Source: CAYGZA01 sp964354135 | GTDB lineage: Bacteria > Planctomycetota > Planctomycetia > Pirellulales > Thermoguttaceae | DNA: 12,325 nt | Assembly (NCBI GenBank): GCA_964354135.1 | Contig: CAYGZA010000206.1 | Span: forward strand, 1 to 12,325 | Direction: 5' to 3' | In this document: piece after piece, positions 1 through 5,713 of the stretch | Layout: each line of letters begins with the position of its first letter | How positions within the stretch are numbered: position 1 is the first letter of the stretch | Made by a program: the position numbers and the translations under genes | The notes under the pieces: generated by a model | The model's database searches: none | The model's input: the letters and a program-made list of their open reading frames with translations, nothing else | Told to the model about the DNA's origin: nothing

Positions 1-1
1 C

Positions 2-1303
2 CCCATCTCGGTCCGCGGCGACGACGGCAAGCTCTCGTCCCTGGACTATGCCGGCGCCTGGGCGCCCGAGCTGGACGACGTGGTCGTCGCGTTCCCCAAC
101 GGCGCGAGGTTCGTCTTCTGGCGCGGCTCGAGCTACGTGCCGTTCTGGGCCGGCCGCTTCAATACCGCACTGTGCTACGAATGGGCCGAGACCTCGCCCC
201 CGCCCGACGGCTTCACCGACTGCGTCGAGCCCCTGATGGACAAGGAACTCCGCTACGGCCGGGTGACGGTCCTCGAATCGACGCCCGCCCGGGTCCACGT
301 CCGCTGGAGCTACCAATCGTGCGATTTCAAGTACAAGGTCTGGGGTGACTCGGCCGTCGAGGACTTTTGTTTCTACCCGGATGGTTTCGGAACTCGGGTG
401 CTGACCCTCCAAAGCGCCCCGGGCGCCGACTACGAGTTGAGCGAGTTCATCATCCTCACGCCGCAGGGGACCTATCCCTTCAGCGTGCTGCCGCCGAACC
501 TGGTGGACATCCTTTTCGTGGACGGACAGAAGCGCGAACTCTCGTTTCCGTTCCTGCCCGCCGAGCAGGGCGAGAAGGCGAAATCCCGCGGCATGGCGGC
601 GATCTACCGTGTACGGCTGCACAAAGATGAGCCGCTGGCCGGCGTGTATTTCAATCCGCTGGATAAGAACCTGCCGCCGGCGATCTTCGCCCCCTTTTCC
701 GACCGCGGCGACGTGGTCACGCCCACGTACTGGGGCAGCCACTGGCCGCTGGCCCGCGGCAAGACGACCGGCTGGGCGATCGACGACCGGATCCACCTCA
801 CCCCGGCCCACAACAGCATCATGAGCTGGGCCCGCAGCAGGCCGGCACCGCTCCGGACCGGCAGCTTGGAGACGCTCGATACCCTGGGCCGGTCCAAACC
901 GATGACCGTCGAGCAATGGGTCTGGCTCATCGGCATGAGCGACGCGGCGGACCAGCGGCTCTTGGACTGGGCCGCAAGTTTCTCCCGGCCGCCGTCGCTG
1001 GAACTCCGCGGGGCCCGGCTGGAAGCCGAATCGTACGCACCCCAGCGGCGGGCCATCCGGCTGGTCTACGAAGGCGATCCCGTAACGATTACCGTCAAGC
1101 CGGCGCATGCCTGTGTGAATCCTGTGTTCGAACTGGCCGGCGCGCCGCCCGGCCCGCTGGTAGTCAAAGTCGCCAATCGCGCGCTCGATCCCAAACAATA
1201 CGCCTGGGATGGTCGAACCCTTTGGCTCGGCCTCACGCTCTCGCAGTCCGCGCAGGTCCGCCTGGAATTCGCCAGCCCCAAGGACGTCAGTCCCGGGAAA
1301 TGA
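2..1303 (+). CDS. Hypothetical protein, 5'-truncated by the window edge
   Basis: The frame is open from base 2 to the TGA at 1301-1303, giving 433 residues with no N-terminus. A GTG at base 80 could serve as a start, but at least 26 in-frame codons precede it and read well, so the real start is probably outside the window. The protein is rich in aromatic residues and predicted beta strands (for example FVFWRGSSYVPFW near the left end) and ends in a region that looks like a small beta-sandwich. I do not recognise the family. The strand-rich, Trp/Tyr-rich character would fit a secreted carbohydrate-active or carbohydrate-binding protein, but no catalytic motif is identifiable, so this is only a guess. 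Codon usage is typical of the GC-rich neighbours. rarA follows on the same strand after about 90 bp. Confidence 0.8.
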   Translation, partial: PISVRGDDGKLSSLDYAGAWAPELDDVVVAFPNGARFVFWRGSSYVPFWAGRFNTALCYEWAETSPPPDGFTDCVEPLMDKELRYGRVTVLESTPARVHVRWSYQSCDFKYKVWGDSAVEDFCFYPDGFGTRVLTLQSAPGADYELSEFIILTPQGTYPFSVLPPNLVDILFVDGQKRELSFPFLPAEQGEKAKSRGMAAIYRVRLHKDEPLAGVYFNPLDKNLPPAIFAPFSDRGDVVTPTYWGSHWPLARGKTTGWAIDDRIHLTPAHNSIMSWARSRPAPLRTGSLETLDTLGRSKPMTVEQWVWLIGMSDAADQRLLDWAASFSRPPSLELRGARLEAESYAPQRRAIRLVYEGDPVTITVKPAHACVNPVFELAGAPPGPLVVKVANRALDPKQYAWDGRTLWLGLTLSQSAQVRLEFASPKDVSPGK

Positions 1304-1343
1304 CGCCGGCCGGAGAAGCTGGCCAACTCCTCCGCGCACGGCA

Positions 1344-1349
1344 TAGAAT
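1344..1349 (+). promoter_or_regulatory. Candidate -10 box for rarA
   Basis: TAGAAT at 1344-1349 is a good -10 match. The -35 candidate (TGGCCA, 1320-1325, 18-bp spacer) is weak. Transcription would begin near 1356, which argues for the ATG at 1394 rather than the in-frame GTG at 1355 as the rarA start. Confidence 0.3.
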
Positions 1350-1393
1350 GGGGAGTGTCGTGGCGGTCCGCCAACCCCGGGAAGTCGGCCGAG

Positions 1394-2707
1394 ATGTCCC
1401 TGTTCGACGCCAATGAGGAAGCCAACCGGCAGGGAGCCCTCCCTCTGGCCGCGCGGATGCGGCCGCGGAGTCTGGCGGAGTTCGTCGGGCAGGGGCATTT
1501 CCTCGGCGAGGGGAAACTCCTGCGGCGATTGATCGCCGCCGACCGCCTGGGCTCGCTGATCTTCTACGGCCCCCCAGGCACCGGCAAGACGACCTTGGCC
1601 CGGCTCCTGGCCGGCGAGACCCGGAGCACTTTCCGCCAGGTCAGCGCGGTCACGAGCAACGTCAAGGAGCTCCGCGAGCTGTTGAACGAGGCCCGCGACA
1701 GGCTCGCGGCCGGCGGCCGCAGGACGCTGCTGTTCGTCGACGAGATCCACCGCTTCAACAAGGCCCAGCAGGACGTCCTCTTGCCCGAGGTCGAAGAAGG
1801 GATCGTGATTCTCGCCGGGGCGACCACCGAAAACCCCTTCTTCGCCATCAACAGCCCGCTGGTAAGCCGCAGCCGGGTCTTCCAGTTCCAGCCGCTCTCG
1901 ACCGACGAGATCAAGACCATCCTCCGCCGCGCCCTGGCGGACGCCGAGCGGGGGCTCGGGCGGTACGAGGTGCGGGTGCACGAAGACGCCCTGGATTTCC
2001 TGGCCGAGACGAGCGACGGCGACGCCCGCCGGGCCCTTTCCGCGCTCGAAGTGGGCGTGCTCTCCAGCGCCGTCCCGGTGGAGTTCACCCGGGAGTTGGC
2101 CGCCGAGTCGGTGCAGCGCAAGGCCGTCCAATACGATCGCGACGGGGACACCCACTACGACTCGATCAGCGCCCTCATTAAGAGCATCCGGGGAAGCGAC
2201 CCCGACGCGGCGCTCTATTGGCTTGCGCGGATGCTCGAAGGGGGCGAGGACGTGCGGTTCCTGGCCCGGCGGCTGGTGATCCTCGCCAGCGAGGACGTGG
2301 GCAACGCCGATCCGGCGGCGCTGGGACTGTCCGTGGCGGCGGCCCAGGCGTGCGAGCTGGTCGGACTACCCGAGTGCCAGTTGAACCTGGCCCAGGCGGT
2401 GATCTACCTGGCCTGCGCCCCGAAGTCGAACGCGGCGACCGTGGGAATCGCCGAGGCCCGGGGGGACGTCCGGGAAGGCCGCATTCTCCCGGTGCCGGTA
2501 CACTTGCGTGACACCCATTACCGCGGCGCCAAACGGCTCGGCCACGGCGTAGGGTACCAGTACGCGCACGACCATCCCGAGGGCGTCGCGGAACAAGACT
2601 ACCTGGGGGTCGAGCGGGAGTACTATCGGCCGACGGATCGGGGATTTGAGCAGGAGCTAGGTAAGCGTCTGGAGGCCATCCGGGCCCGGTTGCGCAAGGG
2701 GAAGTAG
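1394..2707 (+). CDS. rarA: Replication-associated recombination protein A (RarA/MgsA AAA+ ATPase)
   Basis: Encodes 437 aa, the normal length for RarA. RarA is a clamp-loader-like AAA+ ATPase that acts in the cytoplasm at stalled replication forks with SSB. The N-terminus MSLFDANEEA followed by PLAARMRP is the family's typical opening, so I chose ATG 1394 over the upstream in-frame GTG 1355; a GGGAAG stretch lies about 10 nt upstream. Walker A is GPPGTGKTT (residues 59-67, Lys65). Walker B is LLFVDEIHRFNKAQQD (Asp116, Glu117). Sensor 1 is GATTENP (142-148) and sensor 2 is SDGDARRAL (207-215). The C-terminal MgsA domain contains SEDVGNAD (299-306) and APKSNAA (342-348). The last 97 codons and the downstream flank are duplicated at 4811-5272, so the 3' end of this gene may have been replaced by recombination. 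Confidence 0.97.
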   Translation: MSLFDANEEANRQGALPLAARMRPRSLAEFVGQGHFLGEGKLLRRLIAADRLGSLIFYGPPGTGKTTLARLLAGETRSTFRQVSAVTSNVKELRELLNEARDRLAAGGRRTLLFVDEIHRFNKAQQDVLLPEVEEGIVILAGATTENPFFAINSPLVSRSRVFQFQPLSTDEIKTILRRALADAERGLGRYEVRVHEDALDFLAETSDGDARRALSALEVGVLSSAVPVEFTRELAAESVQRKAVQYDRDGDTHYDSISALIKSIRGSDPDAALYWLARMLEGGEDVRFLARRLVILASEDVGNADPAALGLSVAAAQACELVGLPECQLNLAQAVIYLACAPKSNAATVGIAEARGDVREGRILPVPVHLRDTHYRGAKRLGHGVGYQYAHDHPEGVAEQDYLGVEREYYRPTDRGFEQELGKRLEAIRARLRKGK

Positions 2708-2870
2708 AGAAGAGAGCAGACGGCGCGAGACCGACCAGTAGGCACGGCGGTCGCGAGTTCCTTGGCCCATTGGAGGGGAAGGCTGCCACTCTACCCTTCC
2801 GCAAGGTGGTGTCTGTAACACCCTTGACCCAAGAATCCCAGGCCCCTAACCCCGAATCCCCCGCCCCTGT
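2414..2870 (+). repeat. Direct repeat copy 1: rarA 3' end plus downstream flank
   Basis: Covers rarA codons 341-437 and about 163 bp of downstream noncoding DNA. It matches 4811-5272 in the same orientation. The coding part aligns without gaps at a constant offset of 2397 bp, with about 18 differences in 294 nt by eye. The noncoding tail is conserved at first and then diverges. The last clear shared block is CCCCTAACCCCGAATCCC (2843-2860 here, 5238-5255 in the other copy). Confidence 0.93.
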
Positions 2871-2909
2871 AGTGTCTTAGGACTGTGTTGCTGGCAAGCT
2901 AGGCAACCT

Positions 2910-3482
2910 TCACTTTTGCTTTTGCGGCGGGGGCTCATCTCGGAGGATTGAATCCACAAACACCTGGTCGATCTGCGTCCGCTCATCGGATCGTATGATA
3001 AGGTCGTTGTGTGGATGTTTACCGTGGAAAAGATGTATCACGACTCCTTCAGGCTTGGCTGCATCAATAGCCGGAAGAAAATCGCTGTCTCCGGCGAGGA
3101 TGGCGGCGTCAGAGATTTGGTTCTTCGCGGCCAAGAGAACGAGATCCACCCCCATCTGGATGTCTACCCGCTTTTGCTGAAATATCGGGCTGCCATTGGC
3201 ATCAAAACCGCGGAATGCAAGCTTTCCAAGTCGCACCTGAAATCGCGGGATTTTGTCCAAGGCATAATGAAAGCGCTGTGCGTTGCTGAATCTGATCTTT
3301 TCCGACTCTGTTGGGGGGTTAGATTGATATGGCTCACAGTCGTAGTAATACGAGCGTAGAATCTCACGATTTCCGGCCATGAGAGTGACGAGTTTTTGCA
3401 TGTCAATTCGCGGAGAATTGAACTCTTCCTTGAGCGTGAAATGAAAGTACGCCGCATCAATGAAAATGGCAATTCTTCCCAT
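2910..3482 (-). CDS. NYN-domain (LabA/DUF88-like, PIN-fold) putative ribonuclease
   Basis: Encodes 190 aa. NYN domains are PIN-like metal-dependent nuclease folds, usually acting on RNA. The sequence opens MGRIAIFIDAAYFHF with the first conserved Asp at residue 9. Later come VDIQMGVDLVLLA (the conserved VD..L element) and LAGDSDFLPAI, the hallmark GDSDF acidic motif. The acidic residues expected for a metal site are therefore present. The frame stays open upstream to 3881, but that extension lacks coding character and crosses hairpins and a terminator; ATG 3482 sits exactly at the domain start with AAAGGG about 10 nt upstream. By a rough count GC is about 49%, well below the flanking genes, suggesting acquisition by transfer. 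It lies between the two rarA 3' repeats, on the opposite strand to its neighbours. The natural substrate cannot be told from sequence. Confidence 0.88.
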   Translation of the reverse strand: MGRIAIFIDAAYFHFTLKEEFNSPRIDMQKLVTLMAGNREILRSYYYDCEPYQSNPPTESEKIRFSNAQRFHYALDKIPRFQVRLGKLAFRGFDANGSPIFQQKRVDIQMGVDLVLLAAKNQISDAAILAGDSDFLPAIDAAKPEGVVIHLFHGKHPHNDLIIRSDERTQIDQVFVDSILRDEPPPQKQK

Positions 3483-3529
3483 GACCAGCAAGCCCTTTCG
3501 TGTGGTGGTACTCGCCCGTACTGGATACG

Positions 3530-3559
3530 AAAAAAGGCCGCCCCTTTTGGGAGGCGACC
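3530..3559 (-). terminator. Intrinsic terminator / attenuator upstream of the NYN gene
   Basis: On the minus strand GGTCGCC-t-CCC pairs with GGGGCGGCC around a short A-rich loop and is followed at once by TTTTTT. The stem is about nine pairs with one bulge and one G-T pair. It lies 48 bp before the NYN start codon and points the same way as that gene. It could therefore act as an attenuator in the leader, or end a separate small RNA made from about 3560-3770. Confidence 0.75.
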
Positions 3560-3664
3560 TTCGATTGGTCAGAAAAGATATTTGACCTGACATCCACTTG
3601 GAACGCCAGGGAGCATCATTTCTATAGCTAGTATTCGGAACGTTGCCCCTCGACACCCTGAGTA

Positions 3665-3764
3665 TATTCGGCCGCAACCGAAGAGTCAGGGGAGGATTTC
3701 TTCGGTTTTGCCCGAATAGTCGGAAGTCGTTTGGCGATAGGGGGTTCGGTCGCAACCGAACCTG
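3665..3764. repeat. Cluster of three TTCGG-N6-CCGAA hairpins
   Basis: Three inverted repeats share 5-bp arms TTCGG/CCGAA and a 6-nt loop: 3667-3682 (loop CCGCAA), 3701-3716 (loop TTTTGC) and 3745-3760 (loop TCGCAA). The third extends to a perfect 7-bp stem, GGTTCGG/CCGAACC (3743-3762). The first and third differ at only one of 16 positions. Spacings are 34 and 44 bp. The same arms recur at 4805-4821 with a 7-nt loop. Confidence 0.8.
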
Positions 3765-3874
3765 TAGCCCGCCCCCGGATGGTACTGAGTGGACACTTAG
3801 GTTGTGGCAACGAGCCGATAACCCGAAAGAAGGGATGCTCTGCTCGGGCTGGCGGCCTGCGACCAGAGAAATCC

Positions 3875-3903
3875 TTGCCACGGTCGGGCGGCCGGGATAG
3901 GGT
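3875..3903 (+). promoter_or_regulatory. Candidate promoter of the SHD1-protein gene
   Basis: TTGCCA (3875-3880), a 17-bp spacer and TAGGGT (3898-3903) form a plausible housekeeping-sigma promoter. The predicted transcript start, near 3910, lies just before a GAAGGG ribosome-binding site (3911-3916) and the ATG at 3927. Confidence 0.35.
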
Positions 3904-3926
3904 AACTGGCGAAGGGAAAACTATCC

Positions 3927-4373
3927 ATGATCCGAAGAATCTGCGAAGTCTTGATCGTGGTTGCGGCGATCGCCGGAATCGCCAAGGCGCAGTACGATCG
4001 TAGTCCCGGCGCAGCGGAGCAAGGCAGTCGCGAGGCGTGGAGCAATATCATCTACGCCATGCGGCACAATCGGCCCGATACCCCCGAGGAAGTGCGTGCC
4101 AAAGCAAAGGTGAGAGCCGAGGCCGAAGCGGCAGCCTGGCAAAAGCGATGGACGGAGAACCACCGGACGTGGACTGACAAGTCCGGCAAGTTCACCGTCG
4201 AGGCGGTCTACGACGGCTTCACCGCGGCCTACCTGAAGGTCCAGCTCTTGAAAGAAGACAAGTCGAGGATCGAGGTCTACTTGACGCGGCTCAGCGACGC
4301 CGACCGAAAGAAGGCGTTCGAGTTCAAGAAGGCCGCGCAACTTCCGGCGCTTCCGCGGGGTCTGAAGTTCTGA
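3927..4373 (+). CDS. Secreted SHD1 (SLA1 homology 1)-domain protein
   Basis: Encodes 148 aa. Residues 1-21 form a signal peptide: basic start MIRR, a hydrophobic core, and a likely cleavage after A19-K20-A21. A charged, alanine-rich helical stretch follows (about 50-79). A C-terminal SHD1-like domain (about 80-133) begins RTWTDKSGKFTVEAVY and ends with LTRLSDADRKKAFEF, matching the usual SHD1 pattern 'RTWTD..GKF.VEA ... L..LS.AD'. In eukaryotic Sla1 this fold binds peptide sorting signals. It is expanded in exported planctomycete proteins, where its ligand is generally unknown. GAAGGG lies 10 nt before the ATG. The gene lies inside the interval bounded by the rarA 3' repeats, but its codon use resembles the host rather than the lower-GC NYN gene. 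Confidence 0.85.
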   Translation: MIRRICEVLIVVAAIAGIAKAQYDRSPGAAEQGSREAWSNIIYAMRHNRPDTPEEVRAKAKVRAEAEAAAWQKRWTENHRTWTDKSGKFTVEAVYDGFTAAYLKVQLLKEDKSRIEVYLTRLSDADRKKAFEFKKAAQLPALPRGLKF

Positions 4374-4677
4374 TGGCTGCCCGCCACGGCCCGCATTCGC
4401 CGCCCGGGCGCGTCAAACGGTCCCGGTAGGTCCGGTGGCGAGTCCGCAGACACGTCGGCTCGCCGAACGTCGGGCACCAGACCAGCCCATCCTCGACCCG
4501 ACATCTCCCGCACTCGCGGCACGTTGCCAAGAGCAAGTCGACCTCCTCCTCCGACCGCCGCTCGGATTGCATTGGGGGATCGCCCGGAGGTTGCCCAGGG
4601 CCATGCCCCGTCTCCCACAGCCTCACGTAACCCGACCGCGTCCGGCAGAGTCGGCACCAGGTCCCGGACTTCGGCAA
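4324..4677 (-). CDS. Probable small cysteine-rich (zinc-ribbon-like) protein
   Basis: This frame would give 117 aa from a TTG at 4677 (frame open to 4698). An internal ATG (residue 36) would give a shorter product. I do not recognise the family. Eight cysteines sit in metal-site-like spacing: WCRLC (8, 11), TCRECGRC (53, 56, 59), VWCP (68), C76 and ECGPW (95). Third positions are strongly G/C-biased along the whole frame, like the real genes nearby, and this is the best argument that it codes. Against it are the lack of a clear ribosome-binding site, the rare start codon, and a convergent 50-bp overlap with the 3' end of the SHD1 gene. It could also be a decayed gene. Confidence 0.45.
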   Translation of the reverse strand: MPKSGTWCRLCRTRSGYVRLWETGHGPGQPPGDPPMQSERRSEEEVDLLLATCRECGRCRVEDGLVWCPTFGEPTCLRTRHRTYRDRLTRPGGECGPWRAAIRTSDPAEAPEVARPS

Positions 4678-4803
4678 GACGACCTTGGCGTCAAGACTTC
4701 ACCTCGCAAATTCTGCCAAATAGGCGAAAAACCGTCGGTGACGGGCACAGAGATACCACTTCTGCGGAATATGGCTTAGGTCAAAATGATTATTTCTGAG
4801 TGC

Positions 4804-4822
4804 CTTCGGCTGTGCGCCGAAG
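4804..4822 (+). repeat. Hairpin at the left edge of the rarA fragment
   Basis: CTTCGGC (4804-4810), loop TGTGC, GCCGAAG (4816-4822) form a perfect 7-bp inverted repeat. Homology to intact rarA begins at 4811, inside the loop, so only the right arm is shared with rarA. The left arm belongs to the unique side. The junction of the duplication therefore lies within this hairpin. Confidence 0.75.
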
Positions 4823-5104
4823 TCGAACGCGGCGACCGTGGGAATCGCCGAGGCCCGGGGGGACGTCCGGGAAGGCCGCATTCTCCCGGTGCCGGTACAC
4901 TTGCGAGACGCCCATTACCCCGGCTCCAAACGGCTCGGCCACGGCGAAGGGTACCAGTACGCGCACGAGCATCCCGAGGGCGTTGCGGAACAAGACTACC
5001 TGGGGGTCGAGCGGGAATACTATCGGCCGACGGATCGGGGATTCGAGCAGGAGTTGGCGAAACGACTGGAGGCGATCCGGGCCCGGTTGCGCAAGGGGAA
5101 GTAG
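4811..5104 (+). pseudogene. rarA 3' fragment (C-terminal 97 codons)
   Basis: Reads in frame as CAPKSNAATVGIAEARGD through to the same LRKGK end and TAG stop as intact rarA, corresponding to RarA residues 341-437. The frame closes upstream at a TGA (4787-4789), so the AAA+ ATPase domain is absent. A GTG at 4838 is the only plausible start (88 aa) and has no ribosome-binding site, so a 5'-truncated pseudogene is the likely status. Relative to the intact gene the encoded changes are T374A, R377P, A379S, V386E, D393E and G423A. The fragment's DAHYPG reading looks closer to the usual RarA consensus, from memory. About ten further codons differ silently. No frameshift or internal stop is present. 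Confidence 0.88.
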
Positions 5105-5272
5105 AGACGAGAGCAGACGGCGCGAGACCGATCAGTAGGCACGGCGGCCGCGAGTTCCTTGCCCCATTGGAGGAGGCGGCTGCCATTCTACCCTTCCGCA
5201 AGGTGGCCCGCAATACCCTTCATCCCCGGATCTTCGGCCCCTAACCCCGAATCCCTCGCCCCCGACCCCTGT
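4811..5272 (+). repeat. Direct repeat copy 2: rarA 3' end plus downstream flank
   Basis: Partner of 2414-2870. Homology runs through the rarA stop codon and about 165 bp of flank. It weakens after about 5210 but recovers at the shared CCCCTAACCCCGAATCCC block and is lost by about 5272. The two copies bracket roughly 1.9 kb of unique DNA. Confidence 0.93.
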
Positions 5273-5357
5273 TTTTTGCCGTAGCGTCACTTGCCCCATT
5301 TCCGTATCATGCTCGCGCTGGGCTCTCCGGGATTCCGGGGGGCTGGAACCCGCGTTA

Positions 5358-5633
5358 CTACGGGGCAATCCCGGCCAACGCCAGGATCCCGGCCACGACG
5401 CCCAGCAAACCCAGGATGATCCACCAGACGGACCGTCCGGACCAGGGACTGGTGTCCTCGGTGAGGTAGTTGCCGCAGGTGGGACACCGGACCGCGTCGT
5501 CGTAGACCTCGGTGCCGCACCCAGGGCAGCGGATCGTGTCCGGCTCCGAGTCGTCGAATTCGGGCTCGTCGGGGTAACAGTCCTCGTCGTCCCAATCGTC
5601 GGGCTCGGAAAGGCGATCCTGTCTGGGGGACAT
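5358..5633 (-). CDS. Acidic zinc-ribbon protein with one C-terminal membrane helix
   Basis: Encodes 91 aa. The N-terminal half is very acidic (PDDWDDEDCYPDEPEFDD, 11-28). A zinc ribbon follows, CPGC (36-39) and CPTC (50-53), in the pattern CxxC-x10-CxxC. One transmembrane segment (about 69-89, beginning VWWIILGLLG) ends the protein, so the zinc ribbon probably faces the cytoplasm. Small proteins of this layout are frequent in planctomycetes; no function is established that I know of. I chose ATG 5633 because AAGAGG lies about 7 nt upstream and the protein starts neatly there; the open frame to 5702 has no better start. It is divergent from the LysM/L,D-transpeptidase-like gene, sharing an 80-bp intergenic region. 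Confidence 0.85.
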   Translation of the reverse strand: MSPRQDRLSEPDDWDDEDCYPDEPEFDDSEPDTIRCPGCGTEVYDDAVRCPTCGNYLTEDTSPWSGRSVWWIILGLLGVVAGILALAGIAP

Positions 5634-5700
5634 CGCGGTACCTCTTCTCGACCGGAGGAGTACACCTCGATCGCAAGGGCCGTCAGGCGGCTGTTTCGTC

Positions 5701-5707
5701 AAGGAGG
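5701..5707 (+). promoter_or_regulatory. Strong ribosome-binding site
   Basis: AAGGAGG at 5701-5707, six bases before ATG 5714, is a near-perfect anti-Shine-Dalgarno match and fixes the start of the LysM/L,D-transpeptidase-like gene. Confidence 0.85.
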
Positions 5708-5713
5708 ACGAAC

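Larger units (their letters stand above)
3483..3926. other. 444-bp noncoding region between NYN and SHD1 genes
   Basis: No convincing gene was seen on either strand. In NYN-strand order it holds three TTCGG-N6-CCGAA hairpins (3762 to 3667), an AT-richer segment with TATAGA-like sequence near 3620, a small hairpin (GGTCA/TGACC, about 3563-3586) and an intrinsic terminator (3559-3530). It then continues to the NYN ribosome-binding site. On the plus strand the last 55 bp hold a promoter-like pair for the SHD1 gene. Small ORFs across the hairpins simply translate the repeats (FGRNR-type peptides) and are not believed. Confidence 0.6.

Noticed and set aside
2178..2804. 208-aa minus-strand open frame, with a similar one at 4776-5213
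   Set aside because: Both are antisense shadows of the rarA 3' end. They look alike only because that DNA is duplicated.
3665..3764. CRISPR array
   Set aside because: There are only three short hairpins, with unequal spacing (34 and 44 bp), repeat units too short for CRISPR and no cas genes.
3483..3881. N-terminal extension of the NYN protein (open frame to 3881, 323 aa)
   Set aside because: The extension has no domain character, crosses three hairpins and an intrinsic terminator, and the NYN fold starts exactly at the ATG at 3482.
4838..5104. Functional 88-aa stand-alone RarA C-terminal protein
   Set aside because: The only start is a GTG without a ribosome-binding site, and the DNA is fully explained as a duplicated gene end, so a pseudogene is the simpler call.
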